From the NCBI GenBank assembly GCA_017424665.1, contig JAFOYK010000183.1, positions 1 through 7,479 of the forward strand: DNA of 7,479 bases. The letters run 5' to 3'. This document shows positions 1 to 5,671 of this stretch, piece after piece. Source of the stretch: Oscillospiraceae bacterium. Lineage in GTDB: Bacteria; Bacillota; Clostridia; Oscillospirales; Ruminococcaceae. Position 1 is the first letter of the stretch, and the number at the start of each line of letters is the position of its first letter. The position numbers and the translations under genes were made by a program. The notes under the pieces are model-generated. The model saw nothing but the letters and a program-made list of their open reading frames with translations, did not search any database and was not told where the DNA came from.

Positions 1-108
1 ACGCGGATGTATTTCTTAGCAGCTTCCGACGCGCATTCGCTGTCGGGATGCGTTGAAGCTGTCAAGACCATCGCATAAAGCAATACTTCTTCTTCTACGG
101 GAATCTAA
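1..108. other. Unrelated segment abutting the truncated dehydrogenase gene
   Basis: This is the stretch beyond the point where the minus-strand dehydrogenase stops resembling its family. The dehydrogenase frame continues to a TAA at 16-18 but encodes an Arg-rich, low-quality tail. Another minus-strand frame is open from 104 to the window edge (34 codons, just after a TAG at 105-107) and reads like ordinary protein, for example the stretch EEEVLLYAMVLTASTHPDSE. Its codons (TTG, TCA, ACA, TCG, AAG) differ from the rest of the window, which prefers CTT/CTC, TCC, ACC and AAA. I do not recognise this protein. It could be the edge of an inserted element, a genomic rearrangement or an assembly chimera. 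The break itself is fairly well supported; its cause is open. Confidence 0.5.
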
Positions 109-1026
109 ATGTTTTGCAACAAGAAGGGCAAAGTTGGTGTTTTCGGTCTGCTTTGCCGGGTCCTCATAGCTGTGTCCGTTAACGGTGATGATTCCGTTGG
201 TGTTTTCGTTAACAACGGCGCCTTTCGGGTTCATGCAGAAAGTTCTGACAAGGTCGCCGTATTCTTTGGTGCGGTAAACAATTTTGCTTTCATAAAGTTC
301 ATCGGTAAGATGGGAGAAAACTTCAGCAGGAAGCTCAACGCGAACGCCGATATCAACACGGTTGGATTTGGTGGGAATTCCCATTTCCTCGCAAACTTTT
401 TCCATCCATTTGCTTCCGCTTCTTCCAACGGAAATTACGCAGTTTTTGCAAAGATAAGATTCTTTCGCGGTCTGAACTTCATATCCGTTTTCATTTGCAA
501 GAACATGTTCAACGGGGGTATCGAAGAAAAATTCGACTTTATCTTTAAGGAAATTATAAAGATTTTCGAGAACGACGTAGTTTATGTCGGTTCCGAGATG
601 GCGAACGGAAGCATCAAGAAGGTGAAGGTCGTTCTGGATGCAGAGTTTTTTGAATTTTGTTCCGGCGGTGGAATAAAGTTTGGTGCCTTCGCCGCCGTAA
701 GCCATGTTGATTTCGTCGACGTAACGCATGAGTTCAAGTGCGTTTTTCTTGCCGATATATTCATAAAGGGTTCCGCCGAAATCGTTGGTAATGTTATATT
801 TTCCGTCGGAAAAAGCGCCCGCGCCGCCAAAACCGCTCATTATGGAACAGGTTTTGCAGGCAATGCAGCTTTTAACTTTTTCGCCGTCAATGGGGCAGCG
901 GCGTTTTTCAAGGGAATGTCCCGCTTCGAAAACCGCAACCTTAAGTTCGGGTTTCTGTTTAACAAGTTCAAAAGCGGAAAAAATTCCGCCGGGGCCCGCG
1001 CCGATTATAATAACGTCATAATTCAT
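16..1026 (-). CDS. FAD-dependent dehydrogenase (COG2509 type), C-terminally truncated
   Basis: Predicted cytoplasmic flavoprotein of the uncharacterised COG2509 NAD(P)/FAD-dependent oxidoreductase family; the substrate is unknown. It opens with a Rossmann FAD-binding motif, VIIIGAGPGG (residues 5-14), and an acidic residue at strand 2 (E34) that normally contacts the FAD ribose. A family-typical cysteine cluster follows (C44, C54, C57, C60), leading into SGFGGAGAFSDGK (residues 64-76). The chosen ATG at 1024-1026 has GGAGG seven bases upstream and begins directly at the FAD fold; a longer in-frame start at 1086 lies upstream of the predicted promoter and is unlikely. As I recall, family members run to about 460 residues or more, but this frame ends at 336. 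After NFALLVAKH the expected continuation is missing and an Arg-rich tail takes its place, so about the last quarter seems lost. It is transcribed divergently from the hydrogenase operon. Family assignment is confident; whether the product is functional is doubtful. Confidence 0.8.
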   Translation of the reverse strand: MNYDVIIIGAGPGGIFSAFELVKQKPELKVAVFEAGHSLEKRRCPIDGEKVKSCIACKTCSIMSGFGGAGAFSDGKYNITNDFGGTLYEYIGKKNALELMRYVDEINMAYGGEGTKLYSTAGTKFKKLCIQNDLHLLDASVRHLGTDINYVVLENLYNFLKDKVEFFFDTPVEHVLANENGYEVQTAKESYLCKNCVISVGRSGSKWMEKVCEEMGIPTKSNRVDIGVRVELPAEVFSHLTDELYESKIVYRTKEYGDLVRTFCMNPKGAVVNENTNGIITVNGHSYEDPAKQTENTNFALLVAKHLDSRRRRSIALCDGLDSFNASRQRMRVGSC

Positions 1027-1033
1027 GAAAATA

Positions 1034-1038
1034 CCTCC
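1034..1038 (-). promoter_or_regulatory. Ribosome binding site that sets the dehydrogenase start
   Basis: On the minus strand this reads GGAGG, seven bases before the ATG at 1026-1024. It decides for this start over the in-frame ATG at 1086, which has no such site and would put the promoter inside the gene. Confidence 0.8.
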
Positions 1039-1057
1039 GGGGTGTTTTAACAGATGA

Positions 1058-1086
1058 ATTATATCACCTAAAGTGCGAAGTTGCAA
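1058..1086 (-). promoter_or_regulatory. Promoter of the FAD-dehydrogenase gene
   Basis: On the minus strand, TTGCAA (1086-1081, 4 of 6 matches to the -35 consensus) is followed by a 17-base spacer and a perfect TATAAT (1063-1058). A TGA just before it makes an extended -10. Transcription should start near 1051, giving a leader of about 25 bases that carries the GGAGG. A Rex-like site (1105-1122) lies 18 bases upstream of the -35. Assignment is by sequence match and spacing only. Confidence 0.65.
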
Positions 1087-1104
1087 GTCGCAAAAAGCTC
1101 GAAA

Positions 1105-1122
1105 TTGTTAACAAGTTAACTG
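1105..1122. promoter_or_regulatory. Candidate Rex operator, dehydrogenase-proximal
   Basis: The sequence TTGTTAA-CAAG-TTAACTG matches 12 of the 14 fixed positions of the clostridial Rex consensus TTGTTAANNNNTTAACAA, with one perfect half-site. Rex is an NAD+/NADH-sensing repressor known to control hydrogenase and fermentation genes in Firmicutes and Thermotogae. The first ten bases are also a perfect palindrome, and GTTAAC occurs twice here, two bases apart. The site lies just upstream of the minus-strand -35 and about 125 bases upstream of the hydrogenase -35. AT-rich DNA yields chance matches, so this is an inference. Confidence 0.45.
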
Positions 1123-1151
1123 CTGTTAAAGAGTGATTTTAGAATTTACAA

Positions 1152-1192
1152 CCGATTTTTAGTAGAAAATGAATAAAAATTGAAAAAATCGG
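1152..1192. repeat. Imperfectly placed AT-rich inverted repeat
   Basis: CCGATTTTT (1152-1160) and AAAAATCGG (1184-1192) are perfect 9-base complements separated by 23 bases. With only three G-C pairs and a long loop, the RNA hairpin would be weak. It sits between the two divergent promoters, outside both predicted transcripts, so any role would be at the DNA level. It may be chance in AT-rich sequence. Confidence 0.25.
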
Positions 1193-1211
1193 CAAAAAAA
1201 TTTTTAAAAAT

Positions 1212-1229
1212 TAGTTATAAAATTAACAA
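1212..1229. promoter_or_regulatory. Candidate Rex operator, hydrogenase-proximal
   Basis: The sequence TAGTTAT-AAAA-TTAACAA matches 12 of 14 fixed positions of TTGTTAANNNNTTAACAA, with a perfect right half. It ends 16 bases upstream of the predicted hydrogenase -35. Repression of a hydrogenase operon by Rex at low NADH/NAD+ would fit the function. The centre lies about 107 bases from that of the other candidate, near ten helical turns, so cooperative binding is conceivable but unproven. The local AT content makes chance occurrence possible. Confidence 0.4.
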
Positions 1230-1245
1230 AATGCGGGTTTTGCTA

Positions 1246-1274
1246 TTGCTTTTTATATATTATTGTTTTATAAT
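1246..1274 (+). promoter_or_regulatory. Promoter of the hydrogenase operon
   Basis: TTGCTT (1246-1251) and a perfect TATAAT (1269-1274) are separated by 17 bases in a very AT-rich stretch. The -35 matches only the TTG half of the consensus, so basal strength rests on the -10. Transcription would start near 1281, leaving a leader of about 85 bases that contains a hairpin. A degenerate TGTT...AACA inverted repeat (1264-1280) overlaps the -10. Confidence 0.6.
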
Positions 1275-1285
1275 TTAACATAATA

Positions 1286-1323
1286 GGAAAGGAATCTGTA
1301 TTTTTAAAGAAATTTTCCTTTCC
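1286..1323 (+). promoter_or_regulatory. Leader stem-loop upstream of the hydrogenase operon
   Basis: GGAAAGGAA (1286-1294) pairs perfectly with TTCCTTTCC (1315-1323) across a 20-base loop, and GTTTTTG follows directly. It begins about five bases after the predicted transcription start, so it would form at the 5' end of the mRNA. It resembles a weak intrinsic terminator or attenuator, or a 5' stabilising hairpin. Only four of the nine pairs are G-C and the T-tract is short. No known riboswitch was recognised. Confidence 0.4.
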
Positions 1324-1365
1324 GTTTTTGTGGATTAGAAAAAATTTTTAAGGGGGAAATCAAAA

Positions 1366-1857
1366 ATGGCTCATCTCAGCGAAGCCGCTGTCGTAAAGAT
1401 CAACGAGATCTGTGACAGATACATAGGCGAAAAAACTCCGCTCATCATGATCCTCAGCGATATCCAGAAAGAATACGGATATATCCCGCTGGAGGTTCAG
1501 GAAATTGTTTCCCAGCGCACCGGAATTTCCGTTGCAGAGATTTACGGAGTAGTAACTTTCTATTCCTTCTTCTCTCTCAAACCCAACGGAAAATATGTAA
1601 TCGGCTGCTGTCTCGGAACCGCTTGCTACGTTAAAGGCGCACAGCAGATTGTCGATAAATTCTCCGAAATTCTCGGAATTAAACCCGGCGAAACCACCGA
1701 AGACGGTCTTTTCACCATCGATGCTCTCCGCTGCATCGGCGCTTGCGCAATTGCTCCCGCCGTTACCATCAACGGAAAAGTTTATCCCCATGTTGAAGTT
1801 TCCGAAGTTCAGGGAATTGTCGATGAATATAAAGCAAAGGAGGCTGCTGAAGCATGA
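1366..1857 (+). CDS. hydC: [FeFe]-hydrogenase NuoE-like [2Fe-2S] subunit
   Basis: Small electron-transfer subunit of a soluble NAD(H)-linked [FeFe] hydrogenase, homologous to complex I 24-kDa subunit NuoE and to HydC/HndA. It is 163 residues, normal for the family. An N-terminal helical region (about 1-75, including IPLEVQEIV and GVVTFYSFF) is followed by a thioredoxin-like domain with the four expected [2Fe-2S] ligands, C82-x4-C87 and C123-x3-C127. In this family the cluster lies near the flavin of the NuoF-like partner. The ATG is preceded by AGGGGG nine bases upstream. The stop overlaps the next start in an ATGA, so translation is probably coupled at a 1:1 ratio. It is first in the operon and would be the first gene affected by the leader hairpin or Rex-like sites. 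The Hyd versus Hnd name is a matter of convention. Confidence 0.93.
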   Translation: MAHLSEAAVVKINEICDRYIGEKTPLIMILSDIQKEYGYIPLEVQEIVSQRTGISVAEIYGVVTFYSFFSLKPNGKYVIGCCLGTACYVKGAQQIVDKFSEILGIKPGETTEDGLFTIDALRCIGACAIAPAVTINGKVYPHVEVSEVQGIVDEYKAKEAAEA

Positions 1858-3722
1858 TCAGAACACCCGAAGAACTTTTTGCAAGAGCAGCCGTCTGCAA
1901 GGAACTTCTTGATTCCAAATTCAACGGTTCCGACGGAAAAATCTATCTTATGATCTGCGGCGGCGGTGGCTGCGTTGCTTCCGGAGCACTTAAACTTGAA
2001 GAAGAATGCAACCGCCTTATCAAAGAAAAAGGCCTTGAGGAAAAAGTTGCGGTACGCAAAGTAGGCTGCTTCGGCCTTTGCTCCCAGGGACCTTTCATCC
2101 GCGTTTTTCCGAAAGACGTTCTCTATCGCCTTGTTAAGCAGGGAGACATCGAAGAAATTATCGAAAAAGACGTTATCGGCGGCGAAATTGTTGAAAGACT
2201 TCTTTATGTTGACCCCAAAACCGGCGAAAAAATCGCAAAACAGGACCAGATTCCTTTCTATAAAAAGCAGAAAAAAATCGCTCTCCATGGCTGCGGCGTA
2301 ATCAATCCCGAAAGCTTCGACGAAGCTCTCGGCTGCGGCGCTTACCAGGGTCTTGCAAACGCTCTTAAAATGACTCCCCAGGAAGTTGTTACCAACGTTC
2401 TCGAATCCGGACTTCGCGGAAGAGGCGGCGGCGGCTTCCTTACCGGACGCAAATGGCAGTTTGCTTATAACCAGGACAGCAAAGAAAAATATGTTGTATG
2501 TAACGGCGACGAGGGCGACCCCGGCGCATTTATGGACCGTTCCATCCTCGAGGACAACCCCCTTGCGGTAATCGAAGGTATGACCATCGCAGGTTACGCA
2601 ATCGGCGCTTCCGAAGGTTATTTCTATGTTCGTGCGGAATATCCCACCGCGGTTAAACGTCTTCGCCACGCAATCGAAATGGCTGAAGCACAGGGACTTC
2701 TCGGCGACGACATCCTCGGCAGCGGCTTCTCCTTCAGAGCACACATCCGTCTCGGCGCGGGCGCTTTCGTTTGCGGCGAAGAAACCGCACTTCTCCATTC
2801 CATCCAGGGACTTCGCGGCATGCCCAGACCCCGTCCTCCTTTCCCGGCGGTTCGCGGCCTTTGGGATAAACCCACCATTGTTAACAACGTTGAAACCCTT
2901 GCAACCGTTCCTTATATCCTCAGAAACGGCGTGGAGGAATTCACCAAATACGGCACCACCGGTTCCAAAGGAACCAAAGTTTTCGCTCTTGGCGGCAAAG
3001 TAAACAACGTCGGCCTTGTTGAAGTTCCCATGGGTACCACCCTTCGTGAACTTGTTTACGATATCGGCGGCGGAATTCCGAACGATAAAAAATTCAAAGC
3101 AATCCAGACCGGCGGTCCTTCCGGCGGCTGCATCACCGCGGACGAACTTGACGTTTCCATCGACTTCGATAACCTTGTTGCTCTCGGTTCCATGATGGGT
3201 TCCGGCGGCGCAATCGTTATGGACGAAGACAACTGCATGGTCGACGTTGCAAAATTCTATATGGAATTCATCTGCGACGAATCCTGCGGAAAATGTTCTC
3301 CCTGCCGAATCGGCACCAAGAGAATGCTCGAAATCCTTACCAAAATCACCGAAGGCGAAGCAACCATGCAGGATCTTGAAGACCTTGAAACCATCGGCAA
3401 CGCCTGCCAGAGCAACTCCCTTTGCTCCCTTGGACAGAGCGCCGCAAACCCGGTCATCTCCACTCTTGCTTCCTTCTATGACGAATATCTTGCGCATATT
3501 CAGGATAAACACTGCCCCGCACATGTTTGCAAAAACCTCACCATTTATTCCATCGATGCGGAAAAATGCAAACGCTGCAGCCTTTGCGCGAAAAAATGCC
3601 CCGTTGGCGCAATTTCCGGTATTGTCGGAAAAACCAACTTCGTTATCGACCCCGATGTTTGCGTAAGATGCGGACTCTGCATTTCTTCCTGCAAATTCGG
3701 CGCAATTTCCAAAGAACAGTAA
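1854..3722 (+). CDS. hydB: [FeFe]-hydrogenase NuoF-like NADH/FMN subunit
   Basis: Diaphorase subunit that exchanges electrons between NAD(H) and the iron-sulfur chain of the hydrogenase. It has 622 residues in four parts. Residues about 30-115 form a thioredoxin-like [2Fe-2S] domain (C35, C40, C72, C76), equivalent to the separate HndB protein of some operons. The NuoF core follows, with the glycine-rich NADH/FMN motif GLRGRGGGGF (186-195) and CNGDEGDPGAF. Next come the [4Fe-4S] ligands C478, C481, C484 and C524 (ESCGKCSPCR...CSLG). Two ferredoxin-type [4Fe-4S] motifs end the protein (C572/575/578/582 and C603/606/609/613). This architecture matches HydB of trimeric HydABC complexes, several of which bifurcate electrons between NADH and reduced ferredoxin. 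Sequence alone does not show whether this one bifurcates. It overlaps hydC by four bases; the stop codon lies beside the ribosome binding site of hydA. Confidence 0.94.
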   Translation: MIRTPEELFARAAVCKELLDSKFNGSDGKIYLMICGGGGCVASGALKLEEECNRLIKEKGLEEKVAVRKVGCFGLCSQGPFIRVFPKDVLYRLVKQGDIEEIIEKDVIGGEIVERLLYVDPKTGEKIAKQDQIPFYKKQKKIALHGCGVINPESFDEALGCGAYQGLANALKMTPQEVVTNVLESGLRGRGGGGFLTGRKWQFAYNQDSKEKYVVCNGDEGDPGAFMDRSILEDNPLAVIEGMTIAGYAIGASEGYFYVRAEYPTAVKRLRHAIEMAEAQGLLGDDILGSGFSFRAHIRLGAGAFVCGEETALLHSIQGLRGMPRPRPPFPAVRGLWDKPTIVNNVETLATVPYILRNGVEEFTKYGTTGSKGTKVFALGGKVNNVGLVEVPMGTTLRELVYDIGGGIPNDKKFKAIQTGGPSGGCITADELDVSIDFDNLVALGSMMGSGGAIVMDEDNCMVDVAKFYMEFICDESCGKCSPCRIGTKRMLEILTKITEGEATMQDLEDLETIGNACQSNSLCSLGQSAANPVISTLASFYDEYLAHIQDKHCPAHVCKNLTIYSIDAEKCKRCSLCAKKCPVGAISGIVGKTNFVIDPDVCVRCGLCISSCKFGAISKEQ

Positions 3723-3736
3723 GGGGGGCATAGAAA

Positions 3737-5506
3737 ATGAGCTTAATCAATATCAAAATCGAAGGCCATCCTTACCAGGTTGAAGAAGGCCTTACCACCA
3801 TTGATGCGGCAAGAGCTTGCGGATATGAAATTCCTTCTCTTTGCGATTTCAACCACGGCGAATGCAACCAGGGTTCCTGCCGTGTCTGCCTTGTTGAAGT
3901 TAAAGGAATGAGAAGCCTTGTTGCTTCCTGCGTTTTCCCCGTTTTCGAAGGAATGGAAATCAGCATTTCCTCCCCGAAAGCAACCGCCGCAAGAAGAACT
4001 TCCGTTGAACTTCTTCTTTCCAACCATTCCGTAAACTGCCAGCAGTGCGACAAAAACGGAAAATGCGAACTTCTCCACGTTGCAAAACTCACCGGCGCAA
4101 GACCCGAAATGTTCAAAGGTTCCCAGACCCCGGTAACCGTTGATGAACTTAACCCTTCCATCGTCCGCGATACCAGCAAATGCATCCTTTGCGGACGCTG
4201 CATTGCAAGATGTAAAAACGCACACGGAAACGGCGTTCTCGGTTTTGAAAACCGCGGATTCAACGCAATAGTCGGCCCTGCAGGAAACAGATCTTTCGAT
4301 AAATCTCCCTGCATCCTTTGCGGCCAGTGCGTTTCCGTTTGCCCCACCGGCGCTCTTATGCTTAAATCCGAAATCGAAAAAGTCGATGAAGCAATGGCTC
4401 TCGGCCGCCACGTAATCGTACAGACCGCTCCGGCAGTCCGCGCAACTCTCGGCGAAGAATTCGGAATGCCCATCGGTACCCCCGTCACCGGAAAAATGGT
4501 TGCCGCTCTCAGAAGACTCGGTTTCGAAAAAGTTTACGACACCGACTTCGGCGCAGACCTTACCATTATGGAAGAAGGAACCGAACTTCTCAACAGAATG
4601 AAAAACGGCGGAACTCTTCCGATGATCACTTCCTGTTCCCCCGGCTGGGTAAACTATTGCGAAACCTATTACGCAGACCAGCTTGACCATCTTTCTTCCT
4701 GCAAATCTCCTCACCAGATGCAGGGCGCAATCATCAAGAGCTATTATGCCGAAAAACACGGAATCAACCCCAAAGATATTTTCGTTGTTTCCATCATGCC
4801 CTGCACCGCAAAGAAATTTGAAAAAGAAAGACCCGAAATGGTCAACGCAGAAGGCCTTAAAGACGTCGACGCAGTTCTCACCGTTCGCGAACTTGCCGAT
4901 ATGATCCGCAGAAGCGGTATTGTTTTCAACAAACTTCCGGATGAAAACTTCGATCAGGATATCATGGGCGAAGCTTCCGGCGCAGGCGTAATCTTCGGCG
5001 TAACCGGCGGCGTTATGGAAGCGGCTCTCAGAACCGTTTACCACGTTCTCACCGGCAAGGAACACGGCGCCATCGCTTTCACTTCCGTCCGCGGATTTGA
5101 CGGCATCAAAGAATCCCAGATCGAAATCAACGGCCAGATCCTCCGTTTCGCTGTTGCACACGGAATGAAGAACGCAAAAGTTCTTATGGACCAGATCAGA
5201 AAAGGCGAAAGCCCTTATCAGTTCATCGAAATCATGGGATGCCCCGGCGGCTGCATCAACGGCGGCGGCCAGCCTTACGTTCGCCCTGTTTTCCTTCCCA
5301 ATGAAGACCATGATATTCTCGATACTTATCTTCAGAAACGTGCTTCCGCACTTTATTCCGAAGACCAGAGAAACGTTCTCCGCCAAAGCCACAAAAACAC
5401 CCAGATCCAGAAACTTTATGAAGAATTCCTTGGCGAGCCCAATTCCCATAAGGCACACGAACTTCTTCACACCACTTATAAAGGCAAAGATCCTTTCAGA
5501 GACTGA
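3737..5506 (+). CDS. hydA: [FeFe] hydrogenase catalytic subunit, NADH-linked (group A)
   Basis: Catalytic subunit that makes or consumes H2 at the H-cluster, receiving electrons from HydB/HydC in the cytoplasm. It is 589 residues. N-terminal clusters are a [2Fe-2S] (C36, C48, C51, C65), a His-ligated [4Fe-4S] (H97, C101, C104, C110) and two [4Fe-4S] motifs (C149/152/155/159 and C192/195/198/202). The H-domain carries L1 ITSCSPGW (C300, S301), L2 MPCTAKKFE (C356) and L3 MGCPGGCINGGGQP (C502, C506). Motif L1 has Ser where clostridial CpI has the second Cys of TSCCP; I recall this variant in NAD(P)-linked HndD-like enzymes. There is no extra C-terminal [2Fe-2S] domain as in Thermotoga HydA, and the protein ends in the usual LHTTYK region. 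AAGGGGGG lies eight bases upstream of the ATG. It is the last operon gene, followed by a terminator. HydE/F/G maturases are absent here and needed in trans. Confidence 0.95.
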   Translation: MSLINIKIEGHPYQVEEGLTTIDAARACGYEIPSLCDFNHGECNQGSCRVCLVEVKGMRSLVASCVFPVFEGMEISISSPKATAARRTSVELLLSNHSVNCQQCDKNGKCELLHVAKLTGARPEMFKGSQTPVTVDELNPSIVRDTSKCILCGRCIARCKNAHGNGVLGFENRGFNAIVGPAGNRSFDKSPCILCGQCVSVCPTGALMLKSEIEKVDEAMALGRHVIVQTAPAVRATLGEEFGMPIGTPVTGKMVAALRRLGFEKVYDTDFGADLTIMEEGTELLNRMKNGGTLPMITSCSPGWVNYCETYYADQLDHLSSCKSPHQMQGAIIKSYYAEKHGINPKDIFVVSIMPCTAKKFEKERPEMVNAEGLKDVDAVLTVRELADMIRRSGIVFNKLPDENFDQDIMGEASGAGVIFGVTGGVMEAALRTVYHVLTGKEHGAIAFTSVRGFDGIKESQIEINGQILRFAVAHGMKNAKVLMDQIRKGESPYQFIEIMGCPGGCINGGGQPYVRPVFLPNEDHDILDTYLQKRASALYSEDQRNVLRQSHKNTQIQKLYEEFLGEPNSHKAHELLHTTYKGKDPFRD

Positions 5507-5532
5507 TTTCTCATATTGGTTGATGCTAAAAA

Positions 5533-5567
5533 CAAAAGCCCGTGCTCAAAATGAGCACGGGCTTTTG
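5533..5567. terminator. Strong stem-loop terminator after the hydrogenase operon
   Basis: A perfect 16-base stem (5533-5548 with 5552-5567) closes on an AAA loop. Its core is GCCCGTGCTC/GAGCACGGGC, with A and T runs at the foot. It lies 26 bases after the hydA stop and separates the hydrogenase operon from the transporter unit. The T-tract on the plus strand is short (four T), while on the minus strand TTTTT follows, so it may act both ways. A second TTTGAGCACG (5572-5581) could pair with CGTGCTCAAA (5541-5550), giving an alternative fold. Confidence 0.85.
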
Positions 5568-5601
5568 CCGCTTTGAGCACGAAAAAACTCTTTTTAAAAT
5601 G

Positions 5602-5630
5602 TTGTAATTTTAAACTATATATGATATAAT
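5602..5630 (+). promoter_or_regulatory. Promoter of the transporter-peptidase unit
   Basis: TTGTAA (5602-5607, 4 of 6 matches) is followed by a 17-base spacer and a perfect TATAAT (5625-5630). TGA immediately before the -10 gives an extended -10 element, identical to the TGATATAAT of the minus-strand dehydrogenase promoter. Transcription should start near 5637, about 35 bases before the transporter ATG. No Rex-like site was seen here. Confidence 0.75.
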
Positions 5631-5671
5631 GGCTTTAACGAATTAAAGTATTAAAGAAACGGGGATTTGCC

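Noticed and set aside
1..78. Plus-strand open stretch ending in TAA at 76-78 as the end of an upstream gene
   Set aside because: Only about 25 codons are visible with no recognisable motif. The minus-strand alternative frame in the same place looks more protein-like, so no gene is called.
1027..1086. Upstream in-frame start giving a 356-residue dehydrogenase
   Set aside because: The extra 20 residues precede the FAD fold, overlap the predicted promoter and have no ribosome binding site. GGAGG supports the ATG at 1024-1026.
1082..1098. Short repeat of GCAAGTCGCAAAA-like sequence as an insertion-element end
   Set aside because: No matching inverted repeat, target duplication or transposase was found nearby.
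1263..1281. Third Rex-like inverted repeat overlapping the hydrogenase -10
   Set aside because: The half-sites are degenerate and separated by five rather than four bases, and the -10 itself supplies much of the similarity.
1027..1365. Riboswitch, tRNA, small RNA or CRISPR repeats in the largest intergenic region
   Set aside because: No cloverleaf, conserved aptamer core or regularly spaced repeat was seen. The region is explained by two promoters, candidate operators and one hairpin.
1809..3731. 640-codon minus-strand open frame opposite hydB, with similar frames opposite hydA (3743-5470), the transporter (5651-7012), hydC (1360-1791) and the dehydrogenase (109-1050, plus strand)
   Set aside because: All are codon-aligned mirrors of well-recognised genes, lack recognisable domains, and are explained by avoidance of TTA, CTA and TCA codons.
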